From Streptomyces seoulensis (GTDB lineage Bacteria; Actinomycetota; Actinomycetes; Streptomycetales; Streptomycetaceae): a stretch of DNA of 64,000 bases. The stretch is from contig NZ_AP025667.1 in the NCBI RefSeq assembly GCF_022846655.1, positions 1,401,001-1,465,000 on the forward strand, given 5' to 3'. A model generated the notes under the pieces. The model was not told the DNA's origin and made no database searches. It worked only from the letters and a program-made list of their open reading frames with translations. Below are positions 8,662 through 16,477 of this stretch, piece after piece. Every line of letters starts with the position of its first letter. The stretch's first letter is position 1. The translations under genes and the position numbers were made by a program.

Positions 8662-8872
8662 CGGATGCATTCACCCCGTCAACATGATCGTCTTGCAGCC
8701 GGGAGAGTCTAACCAACCCCACGGGGGCCCGGTCCAGGCGGCCGAGCCGACGTCCCACCCTGCGACGATCACGCCGCCGGGCCCACGGCGGCGAGGGCCT
8801 CCGGCGGTCGTGCCCGCCCTCGGCCGGGCGGGCTCCGCCCCTCGCGTGCGCCTGCGGCTGTCGTGACGCCGC

Positions 8873-10009
8873 TTACCCGGTGGCGATCTTGCCGAGCGGG
8901 GCCTCGCGCAGCGGCACCGGGCGCGGGGCCTCGGGCTCCGGAGCCTCCGGTTCCGTGGACTCGACGGACTCCGCGGGCTCCTCCGCCCCCGGAGGGCTCA
9001 GCTCCGCCACCCCGCACGGCGTCTGCGCCGTGGCGTACGGCAGTCGCAGCACGCCCTCCGCCGTCCACAGCCCGGACCCCGCCAGCCAGCCTTCGGGCGC
9101 CGACAGGTGCCGTATCCGGCGCTCGGCCGGGCGCCAGGTGCCGACCCAGGTGCCCAGTGGGCCGTCCACGCGCAGCGCCACCGCGCAGTTCTCCGGGGTC
9201 AGCACCTGGCCCGGCTGGATGGCGAACGGCGTCACCACGCAGTCCGGCAGCAGCAGCGCGCCGGGGAAGCGGACCGGCAGCGTGCTGCCCATCACGCCCC
9301 AGCCCAATCGTTCCTGCCCCGGCGAGGCCGCGTCGGAGGAGATCACCACCAGCCCGCTGTCCGGGTCGGCCAGCAGCAGCCGGTCGTCGCTGTCCGGCGC
9401 GATCTGGAGCAGCGGCGACACCTCGCCGTCCCGCCCGAGGTCCACCACGACCGTCTTGGTCCGGCCGCCCAGCTCCCGGTCGAGGGCCAGCATCCGCCCC
9501 GCCGCGTCCAGCCAGACCCCGCCCGAGCAGCGCCCCGGCACCTCGGCCACCCGCTCGGGCCCGAAGGCGCCCCCGGCCACCAGCCAGACGGTCGTGGACG
9601 CACCGCCCACCGCCAGCGCGTACGCCCGCTCGCCCCCCGGCGCGGGCGGCAGCAGCGTGAACCGGGTACCGGGCTCCGGGCACTCCACCGCGCCGACCGT
9701 CAGCTCAACGGTGCCGGGGCCGGTCGGGTACAGCAGGGAGAAGGCGTGCCGCCGCTCCACCAGGCGGTGGATCAGCACCCGCCCGTCGCCCATCGGATGC
9801 ACCTCGGTGCCCGGCTCCTCCGGCTGGCCGCCGGGCAGCGGGACCGCGTACGGCTCCGGGCCGTCCAGCGTCCAGCGCTCCGGGAACCAGCTCTCGCCGT
9901 CCAGCGCGAGCCGGGCGGCGTACGCGCCGTCCGCCGTGATGGCGTACCGCGTCGTGGGCGCCTCGTGTTCCGCGCCGGTAGACGGGGATTCGATCGCACA
10001 GGCCGTCAT
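8873..10009 (-). CDS. Predicted beta-propeller-like protein of unknown function
   Basis: A 378-aa soluble protein starting at ATG 10009 with a textbook GGAGGTGA site. The sequence is a run of short beta-strand units with repeated LxLDxxGRxL and LLLADPDSGLVVIS-type turns, suggesting a propeller or other repeated-strand fold. There is no signal peptide, membrane helix or recognisable active site. The last 45 residues are Glu/Pro-rich and look disordered. It is divergent from the Nif3-like gene. Similar proteins are common in Streptomyces but only as hypothetical. Confidence 0.7.
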   Translation of the reverse strand: MTACAIESPSTGAEHEAPTTRYAITADGAYAARLALDGESWFPERWTLDGPEPYAVPLPGGQPEEPGTEVHPMGDGRVLIHRLVERRHAFSLLYPTGPGTVELTVGAVECPEPGTRFTLLPPAPGGERAYALAVGGASTTVWLVAGGAFGPERVAEVPGRCSGGVWLDAAGRMLALDRELGGRTKTVVVDLGRDGEVSPLLQIAPDSDDRLLLADPDSGLVVISSDAASPGQERLGWGVMGSTLPVRFPGALLLPDCVVTPFAIQPGQVLTPENCAVALRVDGPLGTWVGTWRPAERRIRHLSAPEGWLAGSGLWTAEGVLRLPYATAQTPCGVAELSPPGAEEPAESVESTEPEAPEPEAPRPVPLREAPLGKIATG

Positions 10010-10193
10010 CGTTCGGTCACCTCCGGCGACGAAGCTAGTTTTCGTACGCACGGGCGGGGGCCGGGTCCGGACCGCTTCACACATACGGGTGGCGCAGAAG
10101 CGATTCCTCTGAGGAACGGGCCGGGGTGGGCGTACCGGGCCGGGGCCGCCGTACGCGGTACGGCCCCCCTGGACGGACAGGTAGCCTTTCCTC

Positions 10194-11060
10194 GTGCCCC
10201 GTCTGTCTGAAGTCATCGCCGCGCTGGAGACCCTGTGGCCCGCCGAGCGGGCCGAGTCCTGGGACGCGGTCGGCACCGTCGTGGGCGATCCCGACCAGGA
10301 GGTCACCCGCGTCCTGTTCGCCGTGGACCCCGTGCGGGAGGTCGCCGACGAGGCCGTACGGCTCGGCGCCGACCTGCTCGTCACCCACCACCCGCTCTAT
10401 CTGCGCGGGACGACCACGGTGGCCGCCGGCACCCCCAAGGGCCGGATCGTGCACACGCTGATCAAGAACGACGTCGCCCTGCACGTGGCGCACACCAACG
10501 CTGACAAGGCCGACCCCGGCGTCTCCGACGCCCTCGCCGGCGCCCTCGGTCTCCGGGTCACCGGACCCCTCGTACCCGACCCCGACGACCCGGCCGGGCG
10601 CCGGGGCCTGGGCCGGATCTGCGAGCTGGACCACCCGCTGACCGTGCGCGAGCTGGCCGACCTGGCCGCCGAGCGGCTGCCCGCCACCGCGCAGGGCATC
10701 CGGGTGGCCGGCGCCCCCGACGCGGTCGTCCGCACGGTCGCCGTCAGCGGCGGCTCCGGCGACAGCCTCTTCGACCGGGTACGCGCGGCCGGTGTGGACG
10801 CCTTCCTCACCGCGGACCTGCGCCACCACCCCGCCTCCGAGTTCGCCGCCGTCACGGCGGAGCGTCCGCTCGCCCTGCTCGACGCGGCCCACTGGGCCAC
10901 CGAGTGGCCCTGGTGCGAGCTGGCCGCGGCCGAGCTCGACCAGATCTCCGACCGTCACGGGTGGGGCCTTCGGGTCCACGTCTCCACGACGGTCACCGAC
11001 CCCTGGACCGCCCACGCGGCGTCCCCCGTCACCTCTAGCCCCATGGGAGCCCCCAACTGA
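10194..11060 (+). CDS. Nif3-like dinuclear metal-centre protein
   Basis: A 288-aa protein starting at GTG. It carries the Nif3/YqfO signature: ESWDAVG near the N-terminus, VTHHPLY (metal-binding His pair), HVAHTNADKA, and the C-terminal GGSGDS and LDAAHWATEWP segments with the second His/Glu ligands. Members form hexameric toroids with two metals per subunit; the biochemical role is debated. The stop TGA overlaps the next gene's apparent CTG start as CTGA, indicating translational coupling with the zinc-ribbon protein, a known conserved neighbour. Confidence 0.9.
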   Translation: MPRLSEVIAALETLWPAERAESWDAVGTVVGDPDQEVTRVLFAVDPVREVADEAVRLGADLLVTHHPLYLRGTTTVAAGTPKGRIVHTLIKNDVALHVAHTNADKADPGVSDALAGALGLRVTGPLVPDPDDPAGRRGLGRICELDHPLTVRELADLAAERLPATAQGIRVAGAPDAVVRTVAVSGGSGDSLFDRVRAAGVDAFLTADLRHHPASEFAAVTAERPLALLDAAHWATEWPWCELAAAELDQISDRHGWGLRVHVSTTVTDPWTAHAASPVTSSPMGAPN

Positions 11061-11800
11061 ACGCCGAGCCCGCCGACCAGATCCGACTCCTCGACGTCCA
11101 GGCCCTCGACGTCCGCCTCCAGCAGCTCGCGTACAAGCGGAACTCGCTCCCCGAGCACGCCGAGATCGAGACGCTGGGCAAGGACCTCGTCCAGCTCCGT
11201 GACCTGCTGGTGGCCGCGCAGACGGAGGAGAGCGACTGCGCCCGCGAGCAGACCAAGGCCGAGCAGGACGTGGACCAGGTGCGCCGCCGTGCCACCCGCG
11301 ACCAGCAGCGCCTGGACTCCGGCGCGGTCACCTCGCCCAAGGACCTCTCCAGCCTCCAGCACGAGATCGCGTCCCTCGCCAAGCGCCAGGGCGACCTGGA
11401 GGACGTCGTCCTCGAGGTCATGGAGCGCCGCGAGGCCGCCCAGGCGCGGGTCGCCGAGCTGACCGAGCGCGTCACCTCCGTCCAGTCCAAGACCGACGAC
11501 GCCACCGGGCGCCGCGACGCCGCCTTCCGCGAGCTGGACGACGAGGCCGCCGCGGTGACCAAGGAGCGCGAGGTCGTCTCCGCCTCCGTCCCGGCCGACC
11601 TCCTCAAGCTCTACGACCGCCTGCGCGGCCAGGGCGGCGGCGTCGGCGCGGCCAAGCTGTACGCCCGCACCTGCCAGGGCTGCCGCCAGGAGCTGGCGAT
11701 CACGGAGCTGAGCGAGATCCGCGCGGCCGCGCGCGACGCCGTGGTCCGCTGCGAGAACTGCCACCGCATCCTGGTGCGCACGTCGGAGTCGGGCCTGTAG
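11057..11800 (+). CDS. Coiled-coil protein with C-terminal C4 zinc ribbon
   Basis: A 247-aa protein. Residues from about 8 to 190 form a long, charged coiled coil (heptads in LLDVQALDVRLQQL and LQHEIASLAKRQGDLE). The C-terminus has a four-cysteine zinc ribbon, TCQGCRQEL ... RCENCHR. The frame has a stop at 11036-11038, and the only start-like codon before the coiled coil is CTG at 11057. GGGAG lies seven bases before it, and the CTG overlaps the TGA of the Nif3-like gene. A start at the later ATG (11210) would delete about 50 residues of coiled coil. The family is widespread and may act as a nucleic-acid-associated scaffold; this is inference. Confidence 0.85.
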   Translation: MNAEPADQIRLLDVQALDVRLQQLAYKRNSLPEHAEIETLGKDLVQLRDLLVAAQTEESDCAREQTKAEQDVDQVRRRATRDQQRLDSGAVTSPKDLSSLQHEIASLAKRQGDLEDVVLEVMERREAAQARVAELTERVTSVQSKTDDATGRRDAAFRELDDEAAAVTKEREVVSASVPADLLKLYDRLRGQGGGVGAAKLYARTCQGCRQELAITELSEIRAAARDAVVRCENCHRILVRTSESGL

Positions 11801-11823
11801 TCGGACTGTAGGGAGCGCTGGGC

Positions 11824-13227
11824 GTGCGGGAGTTCGTGGTCGAGGCCGACGGCGGGTCGCGGGGCAACCCCGGCCCGGCCGGGTACGGGGCCGCCGTGAG
11901 TGACGCGGCCACGGGGGAGACCCTGGCCGAGGCCGCCGAGTTCATCGGCGTCGCCACCAACAACGTCGCCGAGTACCGGGGCCTCCTCGCGGGCCTGCGT
12001 GCCGCCCACGCCCTCGACCCCGAGGCGCGGGTCGCCGTCCGCATGGACTCCAAGCTGGTCGTCGAGCAGATGTCGGGGCGCTGGAAGATCAAGCACCCCG
12101 ACATGAAGCCCCTGGCCACCGAGGCCCGGCGCATCTTCCCGCCCGGCCGGGTCACCTACGAGTGGATCCCGCGCGAGCGCAACAAGCACGCCGACCGGCT
12201 GGCCAACGAGGCGATGGACGCGGGGGCGAAGGGCGAGGCGTGGACGCCCCGGCTCCCGGCACCGGTCGCTCCGGCGCCGGAGGGCCCACCCGGCGACGCC
12301 CGTGCCGGGGCGGCGGCCGCGAGGGCGGCCCTGGCCCAGAGGCGGGGAGCGCCTTCGGCGGGCGAGGGGGACTCCGGACCGCACCTCGCCGCTCCCGGCA
12401 CGGGCGAGCCGGGCGACGCGGCCGGATCTGCCGCGGATGCCTCGGTGCCGCAGGCGGCCGCGGCGGACGACCGGGTCCCCACAGGGGCCGAGCCCGCTTC
12501 CGGCGCCTCCGCCGGACGGCATCGAGCCGATGCGCGGGCCGCCCGTACCGTCGCCTCCGCCACCACCTCCGCGCCCGGCTGGAGCGCGGCTCCCGATCTC
12601 GGGGCGCCGGCCACCTTCGTGCTGCTGCGGCACGGGGAGACACCGCTCACCCCGCAGAAGCGGTTCTCCGGGAGCGGGGGGAGCGATCCCGCGCTGTCCG
12701 AGGCGGGGCGGGAGCAGGCCCGGCTGGTGGCGGCTGCGCTGGCGCGGCGGGGGACCGTGCAGGCGGTCGTCGCCTCGCCGCTGGCGCGCACACGGGAGAC
12801 CGCCGGCGTGGTCGCGGACCGGCTCGGGCTGGACGTGAGCGTCGACGACGGCCTCAGGGAGACCGACTTCGGCGCCTGGGAGGGGCTGACCTTCGGGGAG
12901 GTCCGCGAGCGGTACCCGGACGATCTGAACGCCTGGCTCGGCGACCCGGAGGCGTGTCCCACCGGCGGCGGCGAGAGCTTCGCCCGGACCGCCGAGCGGA
13001 TCGAGGAGGCCCGCGCCCGGCTGGTCGCGGCGTACGCGGGCCGTACGGTCCTGCTGGTCACCCACGTCACGCCGATCAAGACCCTGCTGCGGCTCGCCCT
13101 GGGCGCCCCGCCCGAGTCGCTGTTCCGGATGGAGCTGTCCGCCGCCTCGCTGTCGGCGGTGGCGTACTACGCCGACGGCAACGCGAGCGTACGGCTGTTC
13201 AACGACACGTCGCACCTGCGTCCCTGA
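11824..13227 (+). CDS. Bifunctional RNase HI / histidine acid phosphatase
   Basis: A 467-aa fusion. The N-terminal RNase HI domain has all four catalytic acids (D9, E50, D75, D124) in the expected setting: VEADGGSRGNPG, NNVAEY, RMDSKLV and KHADRLANEA. An Ala/Pro/Gly-rich linker of about 120 residues follows. The C-terminal phosphatase domain opens with LLRHGET (His near 270) and has LRETDFGAWEG and VTHVTPIK, as in CobC/phosphoglycerate-mutase-like phosphatases. It matches the architecture of the S. coelicolor protein SCO2299, in which both activities were demonstrated. The start is GTG. It follows the zinc-ribbon gene by 23 bases and overlaps the convergent aldolase gene by 29 bases. Confidence 0.93.
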   Translation: MREFVVEADGGSRGNPGPAGYGAAVSDAATGETLAEAAEFIGVATNNVAEYRGLLAGLRAAHALDPEARVAVRMDSKLVVEQMSGRWKIKHPDMKPLATEARRIFPPGRVTYEWIPRERNKHADRLANEAMDAGAKGEAWTPRLPAPVAPAPEGPPGDARAGAAAARAALAQRRGAPSAGEGDSGPHLAAPGTGEPGDAAGSAADASVPQAAAADDRVPTGAEPASGASAGRHRADARAARTVASATTSAPGWSAAPDLGAPATFVLLRHGETPLTPQKRFSGSGGSDPALSEAGREQARLVAAALARRGTVQAVVASPLARTRETAGVVADRLGLDVSVDDGLRETDFGAWEGLTFGEVRERYPDDLNAWLGDPEACPTGGGESFARTAERIEEARARLVAAYAGRTVLLVTHVTPIKTLLRLALGAPPESLFRMELSAASLSAVAYYADGNASVRLFNDTSHLRP

Positions 13228-13855
13228 GCCCGGCCGCGCCCCGCGCCAGCTCCTCGATCCGGGCCCAGTCCCCGGCGGCCACCGCATCCGCCGGGACCAT
13301 CCAACTGCCGCCCACGCAGCCGACGTTGGGCAGCGCGAGGTACTCCGGCGCACTCGCCTCCACGATCCCGCCCGTGGGGCAGAAGCGGGCGTCGGGCAAC
13401 GGCCCGGCCAGCGACTTCAGATACGCCGCACCGCCCGCCGCCTGGGCCGGGAAGAACTTCATCTCCCGCACTCCGCGCTCCAGCAGCGCCACCACCTCCG
13501 AGGCGGTCGACACCCCCGGCAGGAACGGCACCCCCGACCCCCGCATCGCCGCGAGCAGTGTCTCCGTCCAGCCGGGGCTGACCAGGAACCGCGCCCCGGC
13601 CGTCACGCACCGCGTCACCTGTTCCGGCGTGATCACCGTCCCGGCGCCCACCACCGCCTCGGGCACCTCCTCGGCGATGGCCCGGATGCCGTCCAGCGCG
13701 GCGGGCGTGCGCAGCGTGACCTCGATCGCGGGCAGCCCACCGGCGACCAGCGCCCGCGCCAGCGGCACGGCGTCGGCGGCGTCGGACAGCACGACGACGG
13801 GGAGCACGGGGGCGAGATCCAGTACGGAGGTGGGGGAGGGCACCGGTGAGGTCAT
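13199..13855 (-). CDS. eda: 2-dehydro-3-deoxyphosphogluconate (KDPG) aldolase
   Basis: A 218-aa class I aldolase splitting KDPG into pyruvate and glyceraldehyde 3-phosphate (Entner-Doudoroff or sugar-acid degradation). Family marks are IEVTLRTP with the catalytic Glu, VGAGTV, the Schiff-base Lys in EMKFFPAQAAGG, and FCPTGGI. The start is ATG at 13855; an in-frame ATG at 13864 would add three residues, and neither has a clear ribosome site. A compact set of inverted repeats lies just upstream and may be its operator. The 3' end overlaps the RNase H gene on the other strand by 29 bases. Confidence 0.88.
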   Translation of the reverse strand: MTSPVPSPTSVLDLAPVLPVVVLSDAADAVPLARALVAGGLPAIEVTLRTPAALDGIRAIAEEVPEAVVGAGTVITPEQVTRCVTAGARFLVSPGWTETLLAAMRGSGVPFLPGVSTASEVVALLERGVREMKFFPAQAAGGAAYLKSLAGPLPDARFCPTGGIVEASAPEYLALPNVGCVGGSWMVPADAVAAGDWARIEELARGAAGLRDAGATCR

Positions 13856-13884
13856 GGACGCCATCGTGCCCAGGGGAAACAACC

Positions 13885-13913
13885 TGCGCAACGGACGTTG
13901 CACATGCTGCAAC
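13885..13913 (-). promoter_or_regulatory. Candidate operator upstream of eda
   Basis: Two overlapping dyads share one arm: TGCGCAACG-GA-CGTTGCACA (one mismatch) and GTTGCA-CATGC-TGCAAC (perfect). They fill most of the 53-bp gap between the yaaA stop and the eda start. The pattern suggests dimeric or cooperative binding of a repressor such as a GntR or LacI-type protein; the binder is unknown. Confidence 0.5.
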
Positions 13914-13917
13914 CGGC

Positions 13918-14706
13918 TTAGTGGACCTCGTCCACCAGCACGTCCAGCGCCCACGGCTTCCCGGCCTTCTCCGGCGCCGCGGCCTCCACCTCGTACCCGA
14001 GGTCCCGCAGCGCGACGACCAGCCCGGCCGGGTCCTTCGGCGCGGCACCCTCGGTCAGCAGGGCGCGGACAATACGGCCCTTGGTCGCCTTGTTGAAGTG
14101 GCTGACCACCTTCCGGGTGGGCGCGTGCAGCACCCGTACCGTCGCCGTACGGCCCGCGACCTCGCCCTTCGGCTTCCAGGCGGCCGCGTACGCGGCGGAG
14201 CGCAGGTCCAGGACCAGGCCGTCCCCGGCCGCCTCGGGCAGCACCTCGGCCATCGGGGCCCGCCAGTGCCCGGCCAGCGCGCCGAGGCCGGGCAGCTTCA
14301 CGCCCATCGAGCAGCGGTAGGAGGGGATGCGGTCGGTGACGCCGAGGGCGCCCCACAGCCCGGAGAACACCAGCAGGGAGCGGGCCGCGCGGCGCTTGGC
14401 GGCCGGGTCGAGGGTGGCCAGGCCGAGCGCGTCGTAGAGGACACCGGTGTAGACCTCGCCCGCGGGGCGGGCGCCCGCCGTGAGCAGTCCGGCGTTCTTG
14501 GCGACCTCGCCGCGCAGCCCCTCGCTCAGGCCCAGCACCTCGCGGGCCTTCTCCTCGTCCCCGGCGCACAGCTCGACCAGCTCGGCGAGCACGGCCTGCC
14601 GGGCGGCGGCGAGACCGGGCAGCGACAGCGACTCCGGCTTCAGCGGGGCACCCCGGCCCGAGGACGCCTTTCCCTCCGACGGCGGCAGCAGGACCAGCAC
14701 GGACAA
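13918..14706 (-). CDS. yaaA: Peroxide-stress protein YaaA (DUF328)
   Basis: A 262-aa protein with the family's N-terminal LLPPSEGKA and internal SGLWG, DRIPSYR and KPKGEV...YAAAW-type segments. It ends in the typical KVVSHFNKATKGRIVR block. In E. coli, YaaA lowers free iron and limits oxidative DNA damage during peroxide stress; structural work suggests a DNA-binding fold. It is divergent from rnpB, whose promoter must lie in the 90-bp gap, and its TAA stop lies 54 bases before the eda start. Confidence 0.88.
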   Translation of the reverse strand: MSVLVLLPPSEGKASSGRGAPLKPESLSLPGLAAARQAVLAELVELCAGDEEKAREVLGLSEGLRGEVAKNAGLLTAGARPAGEVYTGVLYDALGLATLDPAAKRRAARSLLVFSGLWGALGVTDRIPSYRCSMGVKLPGLGALAGHWRAPMAEVLPEAAGDGLVLDLRSAAYAAAWKPKGEVAGRTATVRVLHAPTRKVVSHFNKATKGRIVRALLTEGAAPKDPAGLVVALRDLGYEVEAAAPEKAGKPWALDVLVDEVH

Positions 14707-14797
14707 CTCCTTCTTCTCGGCCTCCGCGTCAGCGTACGGGGCCCCGCCGCCGGTCGGTGCCGCCCGCCGGGGCCGGTACCATGGTCGGCACGGCAGA

Positions 14798-15194
14798 CGA
14801 GCCGGGCGGGCGGCCGCGTGGAGTCCCTCACGGGACTTCCCGAGGAACGTCCGGGCTCCACAGGGCAGGGTGGTGGCTAACGGCCACCCGAGGCGACTCG
14901 CGGGACAGTGCCACAGAAAACAGACCGCCCGGCGCTTCGGCGCCGGGTAAGGGTGAAACGGTGGTGTAAGAGACCACCAGTGCCCAGGGTGACCTGGGCA
15001 GCTAGGTAAACCCCACCCGGAGCAAGGTCAAAAGGAAACACCCCGGTGTTTCTGCGCGGACGATCGAGGGCTGCCCGCCCGAGTCCGCGGGTAGACCGCA
15101 CGAGGCCGGTGGCAACGCCGGCCCTAGATGGATGGCCGTCACCGGGAAGCCCGCGAGGGCTCCCGGAACAGAACCCGGCGTACAGCCCGACTCG
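14798..15194 (+). ncRNA. rnpB: RNase P RNA (type A)
   Basis: The sequence carries the universal RNase P RNA signatures in order: GAGGAACGTCCGGGCTCC (P4/CR-I), ACAGTGCCACAGAAAACAGACC, GGTAAGGGTGAAACGGTG, a GGAGCAAGGTCAAA element, TAGACCGCACGAGG, AGATGGATGGCCG, and ACAGAACCCGGCGTACAG near the 3' end. The ends were set by P1 pairing between CGAGCCGGGC at the start and GCCCGACTCG at the end, with one G-U pair. The length of about 397 nt fits actinobacterial type A RNAs. A TACCAT -10-like hexamer is at 14777-14782, and a CCCCC-N6-GGGGG hairpin follows the 3' end. This is the catalytic RNA for tRNA 5' processing. Confidence 0.95.
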
Positions 15195-15308
15195 TCTGTC
15201 GTTCCCCCCCGACTCAGGGGGCCGTCCCCTCGGACGTCTCCTCTGGCGGCTCGACGTCAGCCACGCGGCGACCCGGCCCGGCTCCTCGCCCCGCCGCCGC
15301 CTCTCGTG

Positions 15309-15854
15309 CTACTCCTCGAACAGCACTTCCTGTTCCGCGATCACCGGTTCCCGCAGGCGGCGGTTCCGGGCGCCGATCACCAGCGCGGTGGCGGCGGCCG
15401 TGACGCCGAGGGCCGCCGGGACCATCCAGTTGCGGTCGAAGACGTGGCCCAGGAGGTGGTCCAGGGAGAGACGGCCGGGGCCGGTGACGGCGAGGCCCGC
15501 CGCGGCCAGGCCGAGGCTCGCCGCGTACTCGTAGCCGCCCTCCTGGGCGAAGAAGCCGTTGGGGACGTGCAGCGCCGCCGCCCCGGCCATCGCGCCGGCC
15601 GCCGCCGCGCCCGCCGCTGGCGTCGCCAGACCGAGCGCCAGCAGCACGCCGCCGCCCGCCTCCGCGGCGCCCGCCGCCGTCGCGCTGGCCTTGCCCGGCG
15701 CGAAGCCCACGGACTCCATGAACTGCCCGGTGCCCTCCAGGCCGTGCCCGCCGAACCAGCCGAACAGCTTCTGCGCGCCATGCGCGGCCAGTACCCCGCC
15801 GGTGCTCAGCCGGAGCAGGAGCAGGCCCACATCGCGTCGGTCGTAACAGGTCAT
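15309..15854 (-). CDS. DoxX family membrane protein
   Basis: A 181-aa integral membrane protein with four hydrophobic helices. It has the DoxX hallmarks LLLLRLSTGGVLAAHGAQKLFGWFGG near the N-terminus and ESVGFAPG after the first helix. The start is ATG at 15854, with a GGGAGT site; the frame extends upstream but lacks a better start. The family is linked to small-molecule redox or thiol metabolism in some actinobacteria, but the role here is unknown. It is divergent from the NTF2-like gene, sharing a 130-bp intergenic region. Confidence 0.85.
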   Translation of the reverse strand: MTCYDRRDVGLLLLRLSTGGVLAAHGAQKLFGWFGGHGLEGTGQFMESVGFAPGKASATAAGAAEAGGGVLLALGLATPAAGAAAAGAMAGAAALHVPNGFFAQEGGYEYAASLGLAAAGLAVTGPGRLSLDHLLGHVFDRNWMVPAALGVTAAATALVIGARNRRLREPVIAEQEVLFEE

Positions 15855-15984
15855 GGTGACTCCCTTTCCCTTGCGTCCACGGTCGCACCGGGTACCCCGT
15901 CCGGCCTCTCGGGCCGGGCGTCCGGGTGGCGCGTGCGGCGGACGTCCGGTGGCAGGGCGCGGGGAGCGGTGTGAGCCTGACGCC

Positions 15985-16311
15985 ATGACGATTCAGCCCG
16001 CCAAGCTGCGCGACCCGGCCGTCCGTGCCTTCGTGCACGCCGTCAACTCCCATGACCGCGAAGGCTTCATGTCCCTCCTCGCGCCCGGCGCCACCATGGC
16101 CGACGACGGCGCCGACCGCGACCTCGCCGTCTGGATCGACCAGGAGATCTTCTCCACCCACGGCCACCTGGAGGTCGACAACGAGTCCAGGGGCGGCCGC
16201 GCCCTCGTCGCCCGGTACCGCAACGACACCTGGGGCGAGATGCGGACGCGGTGGACGTTCACCGTGGCGGACGACGGCCGGATCTCCCGGTTCGAGACGG
16301 GCGAGGCATGA
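15985..16311 (+). CDS. SnoaL/NTF2-like fold protein
   Basis: A 108-aa protein with an AFVHAVNSHDREGFMSLLAPGATMADDG opening typical of SnoaL-like cone folds. The C-terminal half has alternating strands ending TFTVADDGRISRFETGEA. Family members bind small ligands or act as isomerases, cyclases or polyketide-related enzymes; no specific catalytic pair can be identified. The start is ATG at 15985. It appears monocistronic and may share a divergent promoter region with the DoxX gene. Confidence 0.78.
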   Translation: MTIQPAKLRDPAVRAFVHAVNSHDREGFMSLLAPGATMADDGADRDLAVWIDQEIFSTHGHLEVDNESRGGRALVARYRNDTWGEMRTRWTFTVADDGRISRFETGEA

Positions 16312-16477
16312 GGGAACGGGCATGAGGGCGCGGGCGTGAGGGAACGGGCGTGAGCGGGCGGGCCTGACCGGTTCGCGCCCCGGCCGCTGCGCACGATTCC
16401 CATAGGACGGCAAAGTCCTGTCCGGGGAACGACCTCCCGCCGGTAAGGCCCAGTTGGACCCGGTGTACGGTCCCCGG

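Noticed and set aside
15046..15534. Open frames running across the 3' half of the RNase P RNA
   Set aside because: The conserved RNase P RNA elements and P1 pairing explain this DNA; a protein here is not supported.
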